Translations under genes and position numbers: made by a program
Assembly: GCF_001881565.1 (NCBI RefSeq)
Contig: NZ_MPDJ01000001.1
Coordinates: 776,953-840,952, forward strand
From: Eisenbergiella tayi
GTDB taxonomy: Bacteria; Bacillota; Clostridia; Lachnospirales; Lachnospiraceae
DNA length: 64,000 nt
Reading direction: 5' to 3'
Shown here: piece after piece, positions 19,546 through 26,685 of the stretch
Numbering within the stretch: the stretch's first letter is position 1
Layout: each line of letters opens with the position of its first letter
Notes under the pieces: generated by a model
The model's database searches: none
Seen by the model: only the letters and a program-made list of their open reading frames with translations
Told to the model about the DNA's origin: nothing

Positions 19546-20545
19546 ATGCTATATACAAATAGGCTATGCATGGAATCGCCAAAATTATATTATCATGTGG
19601 TTGTTTATAAAACCAAAACGTAGATGCAATTGCAACTCCCGAAAACAAAACAAATATATTAGTACAATTTTTATTATTAAAGACCTTCCAATATAATAAA
19701 ACATATAATAGCCCACATACAATATCCGCAAATAATATCAAAGCAATCGGCGCATTAAAAAATTTCATTACATCAAATAATCCATAAAATACACCATCTA
19801 ACTTACTTCCAGATTGAAATGTTTGTAAAAGCAATTCTACAAAAGTACTTTTAGTTATAAGCGATACACTTAAGAAAGAAACTAAACCTGAAATTATAGA
19901 AGTAAAAATTAATTTATATTCTTTCTGCAGCAATAAAAGAACATAGAAGATTGCTGTAAGCTGTGGTTTCACCATGGCAACAGTCATCAGAAGACCACTT
20001 ATAATTGGATGTTTTTTATATAAACATAAACAAATAATAATAATACAAGCATTAATAGCGCCTTGATTACCACATATTATTGACCACCACCAATATATTT
20101 GAGCACCTAATAAAAAACCCGGGAAAATCACCCATAACAAATCCTTCTTTCTATTATTTACTATATTATTAAGCCAATAATTAGCTAATACTGCTGAGGT
20201 TATAAGGTAAGTCCCGATATATATTATTACTCCAATTATTTTCGCTATTCCATAAGGCAAAAAACCAGGGTTAATAAGCATTCCAATTAACCATGCCCAA
20301 GGCACTGTAATCATTTGTGGATTTATTATGCCTATTGAATCAATACTATTTAGGTCATTAACTTTATATGGATTTAAACCTTTACAGAGATATGCACTTT
20401 CCTGCCACCGAGCGTGAAAGTCCATAAAAACAATATCATTAGTATGCAATTTAAATACTGTCAAAGCTAAATTATAAATAAATAACATAGAAACAGATAT
20501 AATAACAATTGATCTATAAAAACGCTTTTGCGATATAAATGACAT
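19517..20545 (-). CDS. GT87-like polytopic mannosyltransferase-type membrane protein
   Basis: 342 residues with about nine helices. MDFHARWQESAYLCKGLNPYKV (shown in two parts: MDFHARWQESAY and CKGLNPYKV, about residue 35-55) is the GT87 first-loop pattern, with the acidic residue before a helix and the conserved NPY; CGNQGAIN and MVKPQLTAIF follow. PimE is the characterised member and uses polyprenyl-phosphate mannose. The start at 20545 has GAGGAG ten bases upstream. The C-terminus is short and abrupt (TDKRRDY), and the missing helices appear in the next frame at 19309-19545. Confidence 0.7.
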   Translation of the reverse strand: MSFISQKRFYRSIVIISVSMLFIYNLALTVFKLHTNDIVFMDFHARWQESAYLCKGLNPYKVNDLNSIDSIGIINPQMITVPWAWLIGMLINPGFLPYGIAKIIGVIIYIGTYLITSAVLANYWLNNIVNNRKKDLLWVIFPGFLLGAQIYWWWSIICGNQGAINACIIIICLCLYKKHPIISGLLMTVAMVKPQLTAIFYVLLLLQKEYKLIFTSIISGLVSFLSVSLITKSTFVELLLQTFQSGSKLDGVFYGLFDVMKFFNAPIALILFADIVCGLLYVLLYWKVFNNKNCTNIFVLFSGVAIASTFWFYKQPHDNIILAIPCIAYLYIAYVTDKRRDY

Positions 20546-20580
20546 ATTAGTTCCACTCCTCATAACCTATAAATATGATT

Positions 20581-21159
20581 TTAAATATCATAACCTGTAC
20601 AATCAATGAGACAATTTCTCATTTCTTCTTTTTCCTTCTCTGTCTTATCTAACCAATATGTATTCCAAGTTGTATTTCCTTTTTCAATTTCAACTTTATG
20701 CTTATTTATAAAACACTCATAACTTTGGATAACTTTTGCCGGATTTCCTGCTACAACTGAATTTTCCGGAACATCTTTGCTTATAACAGCACCTGCTCCA
20801 ACAATAACATTTTTACCAATTGTTACATTTGGTAAAACAATTGCTCCATTTCCAATAAATACATTATCTGATATTATTACTCTGCCAACCTTACTATATC
20901 CTAATACTTTTTTTAATGAAGCATCATGTGCTAAAACTCTTGCTCCTGTTATGGTTACATTATCTCCAATATCGATCAAAAATGCATGACCATAATCCAG
21001 TTCAGAATTAATGATGCTAACATTGTTGCCAATATGTGCTCCATTTTTTCTTAAAGACTTAATCATGATCTCACTTTCAACTTCAATACCAAGATAACAT
21101 TTTATTTTTTTTAACAGAAATCGAAACGGTCTTTTTAATAACAGTTGTATTCCCATCAT
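20581..21159 (-). CDS. Left-handed beta-helix (hexapeptide) O-acetyltransferase
   Basis: 192 residues. Residues ~35-145 are hexapeptide repeats (IGNNVSIINS, IGDNVTITGA, ISDNVFIGNGAIVL, IGKNVIVGAGAVI) ending in the family's SVVAGNPAKVI, as in the WcaF/CatB/maltose acetyltransferase group. The catalytic-type histidine is in VLAHDAS. It would use acetyl-CoA in the cytoplasm on a nucleotide sugar or lipid-linked sugar. AGGTG precedes the paired ATG codons. A 32-bp stretch of this gene (20963-20994) is repeated almost exactly at 23342-23372, in the scar region. Confidence 0.88.
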   Translation of the reverse strand: MMGIQLLLKRPFRFLLKKIKCYLGIEVESEIMIKSLRKNGAHIGNNVSIINSELDYGHAFLIDIGDNVTITGARVLAHDASLKKVLGYSKVGRVIISDNVFIGNGAIVLPNVTIGKNVIVGAGAVISKDVPENSVVAGNPAKVIQSYECFINKHKVEIEKGNTTWNTYWLDKTEKEKEEMRNCLIDCTGYDI

Positions 21160-21230
21160 TTATCACCTATTGTCCAAACTTGAATTTTACTAATCTACTA
21201 TGTAATGTTATATACTATTTATACAAAGCA

Positions 21231-22274
21231 TTATTTAATAAATAGCACTATCAATTTATTTACCTTAGTATTTTTTGTACATTTATCCAGATAAAGTAAT
21301 AAACTGGCAACACACATACATAAGAATAGAACGATGCCAAAAGCCATACTACCATCTGGCGGTAACCTTGTAAACTTTTCAGATACTAAAGTGTAAATAA
21401 AATAGAAATACATATGTGTATAAAAAATAATTTTACTAAATGATCTTAATATAATATAAACTTTTCTATTTTTTATATTAAAGTTTAATAGAAAAGTAAA
21501 TAATATTATAACTTCTAAAGGGAGAATGAACTCATTAATCAATAGCTTAGGCCCAATACATATTCCCCAAAATCCGAATAAGCCAAAAAAGAAGATTGTC
21601 TTATTTATATATTTCTTAAATTCAATACGACTAATGAAACCACCAAGACATACAAACAAAAAACTTTTAAGCAATTTGGCTTGACTAAAAATACTAACAA
21701 AATATTTAAGTATATTTCCAAATATACCCGTCATATCATTCATTTTTATTTTATAATTAATAAACATCCCCAGAATATAAAAAACAAAACCAATTGCCAA
21801 TATTACCTTTACAGTAATTTTCTTACGCAGTAAAAAATATATTAACAATAATGAATAAATTAATCGTAATAAATACCAAAATTGAGTAGAAAAATGATTG
21901 GAACCAGTAAATAAAAATTTTCTTATATAATCGCACAAATCAAATAAGAAACCTTGATTATCATGAAAATAATAAAATAATGCAATTGGAAAATATATTA
22001 CACTCCAAAAAATATATACTTTAAATAACTGTAAAATACGCATTTTTAATATATTTAAAGCTTCCTTACCAGATAAATTATCCCCCATTCTATGAAATAG
22101 AAAATATCCTGTTGAAGTAAAAAAAAATGGAACCGCCAATGAAACTATATTATTATAAACCGAAAGTAAAAGGTCATTATTGCAATTTGCTAAAGGATGT
22201 ATGTGAATTGCAACTACGCATATGGACATTATAAATTTACATATATCTATACTATTAACATTCTTAGACATCAT
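21231..22274 (-). CDS. Acyltransferase 3 family membrane protein (OafA/NodX-like)
   Basis: 347 residues with about ten helices. It starts with the family signature DICKFIMSICVVAIHIHPLA (His about residue 24) and has VPFFFTSTGYFLFHRM. These proteins O-acetylate or O-succinylate surface polysaccharides, moving the acyl group across the membrane. GGAGG lies nine bases before the first of two ATG codons. It is the last intact gene before (that is, directly downstream of) the scar region at 22.4-23.4 kb, so its transcription may have to start within or read through that scar. A second family member is at 35284. Confidence 0.87.
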   Translation of the reverse strand: MMSKNVNSIDICKFIMSICVVAIHIHPLANCNNDLLLSVYNNIVSLAVPFFFTSTGYFLFHRMGDNLSGKEALNILKMRILQLFKVYIFWSVIYFPIALFYYFHDNQGFLFDLCDYIRKFLFTGSNHFSTQFWYLLRLIYSLLLIYFLLRKKITVKVILAIGFVFYILGMFINYKIKMNDMTGIFGNILKYFVSIFSQAKLLKSFLFVCLGGFISRIEFKKYINKTIFFFGLFGFWGICIGPKLLINEFILPLEVIILFTFLLNFNIKNRKVYIILRSFSKIIFYTHMYFYFIYTLVSEKFTRLPPDGSMAFGIVLFLCMCVASLLLYLDKCTKNTKVNKLIVLFIK

Positions 22275-22400
22275 TTTATTATTCCTCCGCGTACTTCATA
22301 CCCTATATTTAGCTTTCATTCGTTCCATTCTCCTACCTCTATTAATTAAACGAGACCAAGCTATTCAGAAATCATTACTATAAATATCCATGTCAAGTTG

Positions 22401-22422
22401 ATTAGTCTGGATTCTGAAAATA
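22401..22422 (+). repeat. 22-bp direct repeat, copy 1
   Basis: The core is TGGATTCTGAAAATA. A second copy at 23067-23088 differs at one base of 22. The pair brackets the transposase relic, 666 bases apart. It is long for a target-site duplication of this transposase type, so it may instead be left by recombination or by element ends. Confidence 0.7.
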
Positions 22423-22446
22423 GTCTGTAGGTTTGTCAAACATTTG

Positions 22447-22931
22447 TTACAGAGAGAGCAGATAATTGTTCCATACCCGTTGAGGGCATTTCCATCCTAA
22501 GGGCCGCATAGGAAAGCGGTTGTAGTCCCTGTGGTTATACACCTGCAGCAGCTTCGCAAAGTCCCCCAAAGAATATAACAGGTATATCGCATGGAATCGT
22601 TCGTTATCTTTGTGGTGGCTCCACTATACTTTCCCGTTGTTACGAGGCGTATATGGCCGGATTAGCTTATGCGTGATACCATGCAACACCAGATGTTTCA
22701 GGAACAAGGCGGAGGAATAGGTGTTATGCTCCTCAAAAGCCTCTACAAAGCGCCAGCGGGTGCTGGTTGGGATGGTGATGAGGTCGTCTGGAGCGTTCAC
22801 CCAGAGACTCTATTGAGCCATCGAAGCGCCACTTCCTTCCAACGATAGATATACTGCCGATTGGCCTTATACTTGACAGCCGCTTTGAAAACGTCAAATT
22901 TGTTTGCATAGTGTGATAGACAATACCTCAT
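22447..22931 (-). pseudogene. Degenerate transposase remnant (IS481-like, rve integrase type)
   Basis: The N-terminus reads MRYCLSHYANKFDVFKAAV then YKANRQYIYRWK, the helix-turn-helix of a common clostridial transposase. After a frame change it continues RFDGSIESLGERSRRPHHH, then jumps directly to TRWRFVEAFEEHNTYSS and LFLKHL, then HKLIRPYTPRNNGKV, a TAG stop at 22624-22626, and HKDNERFHA to FPMRPLGWK. The segment with the middle catalytic aspartate (the TDNGxEF region) is missing. So there are at least two internal deletions, a frameshift and a stop: a dead element. It is more GC-rich than its surroundings, consistent with foreign origin. Confidence 0.85.
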
Positions 22932-22954
22932 ATTCTGTGTTATACGAATTATGT

Positions 22955-23020
22955 GAGAACAGACTCCTTTGTATTTATTTGTTTTGTGGTGATTAAAATA
23001 TAACACAAAAATCTGTTCTC
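22955..23020. repeat. Inverted repeat upstream of the transposase remnant
   Basis: GAGAACAGA at 22955-22963 is the perfect reverse complement of TCTGTTCTC at 23012-23020. A nested pair, TTTTGTG (22983-22989) and CACAAAA (23004-23010), lies inside. It could be a structured leader or part of the old element's end just upstream of the transposase start at 22931. No matching copy is seen at the other end. Confidence 0.55.
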
Positions 23021-23066
23021 GTATTTTTTGTTTATGCTGGTGTAACACATGTATTATAACCCTATA

Positions 23067-23088
23067 ATTAGTATGGATTCTGAAAATA
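23067..23088 (+). repeat. 22-bp direct repeat, copy 2
   Basis: The partner of 22401-22422, in the same orientation, with a single mismatch (A for C at the seventh base). The sequences outside both copies do not match each other, so the similarity is confined to these 22 bases. Confidence 0.7.
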
Positions 23089-23158
23089 ATATCCTTCAGC
23101 AATATGACAAGGCCATTCTCTCTTCCCTACAGTAAGTATCTCGTAAGGTTCTTCTGCA

Positions 23159-23244
23159 AAACTACGTATTTAAACTTTCGTTAGTTAAGAGTGTAGAGCT
23201 AAATACTGGCGGCATGAAAATTTATTTTACTAAAATACGTAGTT
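23159..23244. repeat. 12-bp inverted repeat bounding an 86-bp segment
   Basis: AACTACGTATTT (23159-23170) and AAATACGTAGTT (23233-23244) are perfect reverse complements separated by 62 bases. The segment is non-coding. It may be a miniature inverted-repeat element or the remains of one. It is too widely spaced and not followed by a T-run appropriate for a terminator. Confidence 0.55.
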
Positions 23245-23341
23245 ATACGGATGAACAAAAAAACTACCTCCCCCCCCAAAGGATTACTAATATGAAAACC
23301 ATATAATTTATATTTAATCATTTTCCATAGTAGTCATAATT

Positions 23342-23372
23342 TCTCCAATATCAATCAAAAATCATGACCATA
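23342..23372 (-). pseudogene. Fragment of a hexapeptide acetyltransferase gene
   Basis: About 30 bases match 20963-20994, inside the acetyltransferase at 20581, with one substitution and a two-base deletion. Read on the minus strand, it gives a version of YGHAFLIDIGDN. It has no start or continuing frame. The likely explanation is a leftover from a duplication or recombination involving an acetyltransferase gene. Confidence 0.6.
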
Positions 23373-23393
23373 TCACTTTTAATACATACAAGT

Positions 23394-24386
23394 TCATATA
23401 AATTGTTTTTCATAAACATGATTAAGAATATGTCTGCTTCCATACTCCTCTTTATTATTCATAAGATTATAATTGATTTTTTCACCTAAATGTTCTGTTG
23501 CAATTCCCCATGATAAATACCGATACCCTACTTCCTTAAACTTTTTAGCCATAGAATAATATACAAAAGTCATGGGGCTAATTGAACTATAATCCGGATC
23601 TGCAGCAAGGTACTGAGTGTGAGCACACTTATACTTAGGGAATAAAAAAACCATTGTACCTGCAATCATGTTAACTGATAAAAAGGCTCCATAAAATTGA
23701 ATATTTTCAGGAAACCGCCTTGATAAATCTATAAGTTCTTTAACTGAGTGAACCGGTATTGTATTATATTTCTTTAAATTTCTACATAATATTCTATGGA
23801 ATATAGATATTTCTTTTTCCTCATTCAGTCTGCGCAACTCAATCCCTTCATTATTACATTTTTTTACAAGCCTTTTTTTTAATTTCGAAAATGCACTTAC
23901 AACGTCCTCTGGATAAAACTCATAATCAAGATATAAATTTAATTCTTTATACTCTATATAATTGCAAAAAGATAAACAAAATTCTATCAAATCCTGCCGC
24001 GGATTACTTAACAGATTCATTGTTGGCTTTAAAATGCACTTATAAAATCCTTGTTCTTTTAGATACGTTTCTAATGAATTTATCAATTCCATTACTTTTT
24101 CAAGTCTATTTAATCTAGGCGATATAATAAGCCCTCCATAACTACTTCCTAAATGAGAGTAAAATATTTTTTTCCCCTCTTCCTTCACTACACATGCAGG
24201 ACATACTGCAACTAAATTGCCTTTTTCCTCAAAAAGTAGTGAACAGTCCTCAAATCTTTCTTCTGGATGATATAACAAAAAACGCCTGGTCTGAAGAAAA
24301 GTTCCGTTCATTGACTCATTTTCAACAAAATAATCCCATTTATTTTCATATTTAGGCAAATATTCAATTATCTCTAATAACCCCAT
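23394..24386 (-). CDS. FemAB/GNAT-superfamily acyl- or aminoacyltransferase
   Basis: 330 residues with two GNAT-like halves: an N-terminal part with WDYFVENESMNGTFLQTRRF and a C-terminal part with FYGAFLSVNMIAGTMVFLFP, THTQYLAA-like AHTQYLAADPDYSS and YLSWGIATEH. This layout is that of FemAB-type and BioF2-like acetyltransferases, which add amino acids to peptidoglycan or acyl groups to amino sugars. GGAGG is eight bases before the ATG. It is three bases downstream of the beta-propeller gene and three genes downstream of the dTDP-amino-sugar enzymes, so N-acylation of a 3-amino sugar is a plausible role. Confidence 0.7.
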   Translation of the reverse strand: MGLLEIIEYLPKYENKWDYFVENESMNGTFLQTRRFLLYHPEERFEDCSLLFEEKGNLVAVCPACVVKEEGKKIFYSHLGSSYGGLIISPRLNRLEKVMELINSLETYLKEQGFYKCILKPTMNLLSNPRQDLIEFCLSFCNYIEYKELNLYLDYEFYPEDVVSAFSKLKKRLVKKCNNEGIELRRLNEEKEISIFHRILCRNLKKYNTIPVHSVKELIDLSRRFPENIQFYGAFLSVNMIAGTMVFLFPKYKCAHTQYLAADPDYSSISPMTFVYYSMAKKFKEVGYRYLSWGIATEHLGEKINYNLMNNKEEYGSRHILNHVYEKQFI

Positions 24387-24389
24387 GTA

Positions 24390-25304
24390 TTATTCCTCCA
24401 GCACAGCATATCCAACTCCCGATTTACCACAGCCATTTCCATTATAAAACAAATATACATTATCTTTATAATTAAATAAATAGGGATAACTTATATTTGT
24501 ATTATCCCATCCATTCTCTGATACTCCAATTCCTGCCTCTTCATCTTTCCTTAACCATTTCTTTCCATCTATTGATTCAGCATATCCAATATAGTAACCT
24601 CTAGAATAAGTGCGGATAGAATAAAGCATTTTATATATATCATTTGACTTCCATACATATGGTCTTCCAAATCCGTGTTCATCCATACTAACAAAATTCA
24701 TACAATTAATAGGTTCTGTATCCCAATGAATACCATCAAAAGATTCCAGGTATTTCATGGTATATAATGGTTTTAATTTTCCATCACTTAATGTCCATCC
24801 ATCGCCAAAACTACCAACATAATACATTTTATACATTCCATTATCATTTATAACATTTACCCCACACCTTGCAAAAATCTCATCATTTCTTCTCTCAAGT
24901 ATAGGGCATTGAGAAAATCTGGTGAATTTTTCACCATCTTCACTAATTGCGAGTCCACAAAACATATAATAAGGCACCTTTACTCCTAACTGAAATCCAA
25001 TATAATACAAATAAATTTCGTTCCCATTTTTTATAATAGAAACCGGTACTACACCATTATCATCAAACCCCCCCTTTATACCCACATCCAATACTGGATC
25101 ATTACTGATTTCATATATGTCCAATGGGTCTGCCGGATTCACATCAATATAGCCAATTCTTCCAACATTATCTTTATCACAAAATCCAAGATATATACGA
25201 AGCTTGTCTTTTAGTAAAATAGGTGTTGGCAACATAGCAAATTGATTTTTCCAACCATCACTTCCATCCGGACAATATATTAATCCTTTTTTATTCCATT
25301 TCAT
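24390..25304 (-). CDS. Five-bladed beta-propeller glycosidase-like protein (GH43/GH130-type fold)
   Basis: 304 residues without a signal peptide. It has repeated propeller-blade patterns: LRIYLGFCDKDNVGRIGYIDV, GNEIYLYYIGF, GMYKMYYVGSFGDGW, YKMLYSIRTYSRGYYIGYAES and NVYLFYNGNGCGKSGVGYA (each read as a separate blade; long strings shortened here by blade). Blades of this type occur in GH43, GH32 and GH130 enzymes. A cytoplasmic glycosidase or phosphorylase inside a biosynthetic operon is unusual; it may edit intermediates or be a non-catalytic partner. AGGAGG is nine bases before the ATG at 25304. A seven-G run lies in the codons at 25068-25074. Confidence 0.68.
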   Translation of the reverse strand: MKWNKKGLIYCPDGSDGWKNQFAMLPTPILLKDKLRIYLGFCDKDNVGRIGYIDVNPADPLDIYEISNDPVLDVGIKGGFDDNGVVPVSIIKNGNEIYLYYIGFQLGVKVPYYMFCGLAISEDGEKFTRFSQCPILERRNDEIFARCGVNVINDNGMYKMYYVGSFGDGWTLSDGKLKPLYTMKYLESFDGIHWDTEPINCMNFVSMDEHGFGRPYVWKSNDIYKMLYSIRTYSRGYYIGYAESIDGKKWLRKDEEAGIGVSENGWDNTNISYPYLFNYKDNVYLFYNGNGCGKSGVGYAVLEE

Positions 25305-25992
25305 CTTTAACATCCTCCTCTATACCAAATTGCTCATAAGATGTCCTCCCCAGAGGTTTTGCTGGACATCCCACATAAACAAGTCCCTTTTGCTCCAAAC
25401 TTTTAACTGTCAAAGCCCCCGCACCGAAAACTGTATCCGGTGGAAGAGTTACATTATCACCTAAAGTGGCATTTACACCTATAAAGGAACCCGCTCCAAT
25501 CCTACAGTAGCCTGATACTACTCCATGCGATGTAAACCAGACATCATCCTCTATAACGGTTCTATGACCAATATGATTACCACTCCATAAAATCACATTA
25601 TTTCCTATCTTAACATGATATTGTATAGTATTATCTTCGAATACAAACGTATTCTCTCCTATCTCAACATTGTGCCACACGAACGCCTTAGAGCTTATAT
25701 ATGAAGCACAATTATAACCTAATTTTTTGCACTTTCTATAAAGCCTCCTGCGCACCCGGTTTAATTGGTTATAAGTAATTGCAACAAACACATAATATTG
25801 TTGCGGAGGATACATTTTTAAAATATTTTCAAACTCGACAATTTTTTTACCAAACAATTCTTCTTTATTTAAATATTCTTTTTCTACCGCGAATCCTACA
25901 ACATCATATTCGGAATCATATGTAAAATATTCATAAGCAATTTCAGCAAATTCTCCCGAACCAATTATCAGTAATTTTTTTTCTTTTTTCAT
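25291..25992 (-). CDS. NeuD-like sugar acetyltransferase (PglD-type domain plus left-handed beta-helix)
   Basis: 233 residues. The N-terminal Rossmann-like domain starts KKLLIIGSGEFAEIAYEYF; residues ~105-215 are hexapeptide repeats (IGENTFVFEDN, IGNNVILWSGN, IGAGSFIGVNATL) and it ends VYVGCPAKPLGR. The catalytic-type histidine is in GNHIGHRTVI. Such enzymes N- or O-acetylate nucleotide-activated amino sugars (NeuD, PglD, PerB). Its 3' end overlaps the start of the beta-propeller gene. It is a good candidate for the N-acetylation step after the aminotransferase at 30218, in the role played elsewhere by FdtC or QdtC. Confidence 0.83.
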   Translation of the reverse strand: MKKEKKLLIIGSGEFAEIAYEYFTYDSEYDVVGFAVEKEYLNKEELFGKKIVEFENILKMYPPQQYYVFVAITYNQLNRVRRRLYRKCKKLGYNCASYISSKAFVWHNVEIGENTFVFEDNTIQYHVKIGNNVILWSGNHIGHRTVIEDDVWFTSHGVVSGYCRIGAGSFIGVNATLGDNVTLPPDTVFGAGALTVKSLEQKGLVYVGCPAKPLGRTSYEQFGIEEDVKDEME

Positions 25993-26685
25993 ATCCTAAT
26001 TTCCTTAAATTTATCTGTCTGTTTAATAACTTAATTGTCATAGCATCATCAAGCACCTGAATATAAGTATAATTAGAGTATATCAGCATTGTTTTTTCGA
26101 TAAATTCTAATTAATTTTATAAAATATTTTCAGAAAAAAGATTAAGATATCTCATATATTGCATTGGGTAATTATTCATCAAGGCAAGGATAATTTTTAG
26201 TTTATGTTGTTTATGTTTAAGTAGCAAACAAACGATATTGTTCCTTCCTGCAAAGCAGCAAGTTAAATATACTAACAATAATAAACACTCGTACGAAATC
26301 CTTGTGCAGATAATATTTTAGTGTTTTACCGTCTTGTAAATTTCTTTTTGTATTTATTAATAATCCATTATTAAACACTTATAATATAAACACCAAAACA
26401 ATTAAATATAATATTATTGTATATTTTATACTTTTCGGTTACACATATCTCATATATTATAACGACTCCTAAAGAGAAACACAGAAATATCAAAAAATGT
26501 AATCCGTTTTATTCTGTCTCACAAATTTGTGCTATACAATAAATTCTCTTATAATCACTTGAAATCACAGTTATATAAATAAATTAGTGAAAATAATTAA
26601 CATAAAAGCCATGAGCTATTAATTCACAAACAATTGCTGAATTTAAGTACAAATATGCTTATTTTTAACATACTAATATCTCCTT
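25993..26685. other. Non-coding AT-rich stretch
   Basis: About 690 bases without a supportable gene. It lies downstream of the GT61 gene and upstream of the NeuD-like gene. A minus-strand segment (about 26125-26235) stays open for about 30 codons (it includes ILALMNNYPMQYMRYL) but has no start or ribosome-binding site and is at best a gene relic. I saw no convincing terminator hairpin or consensus promoter, although several TATA-rich hexamers suit a -10 box. Confidence 0.6.

Larger units (their letters stand above)
22275..23393. other. Scar region without an intact gene
   Basis: This 1.1-kb stretch separates two parts of the operon. It holds a decayed transposase (22447-22931), a pair of 22-bp near-identical direct repeats, two inverted repeats, an eight-C run (23270-23277) and a short copy of part of an acetyltransferase gene. 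Base composition rises sharply in GC between about 22440 and 22900 and is AT-rich on both sides. No start codon with a ribosome-binding site and a sizeable reading frame is present. It looks like a former recombination or insertion point at which gene blocks of the locus were joined. Confidence 0.75.

Noticed and set aside
22797..23102. A 101-codon minus-strand frame as a real gene
   Set aside because: Only its last ~45 residues resemble a transposase N-terminus; the rest is non-coding leader, and the frame leaves the transposase reading after WKE.
22275..23393. Direct repeats as a CRISPR array or attachment sites
   Set aside because: Only two copies 666 bases apart with no regular spacers, no cas genes, and no integrase or tRNA gene beside them.
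26125..26235. An open minus-strand segment of about 30 codons in the non-coding gap
   Set aside because: No start codon with a ribosome-binding site and too short to match to any family; listed only within the gap description.
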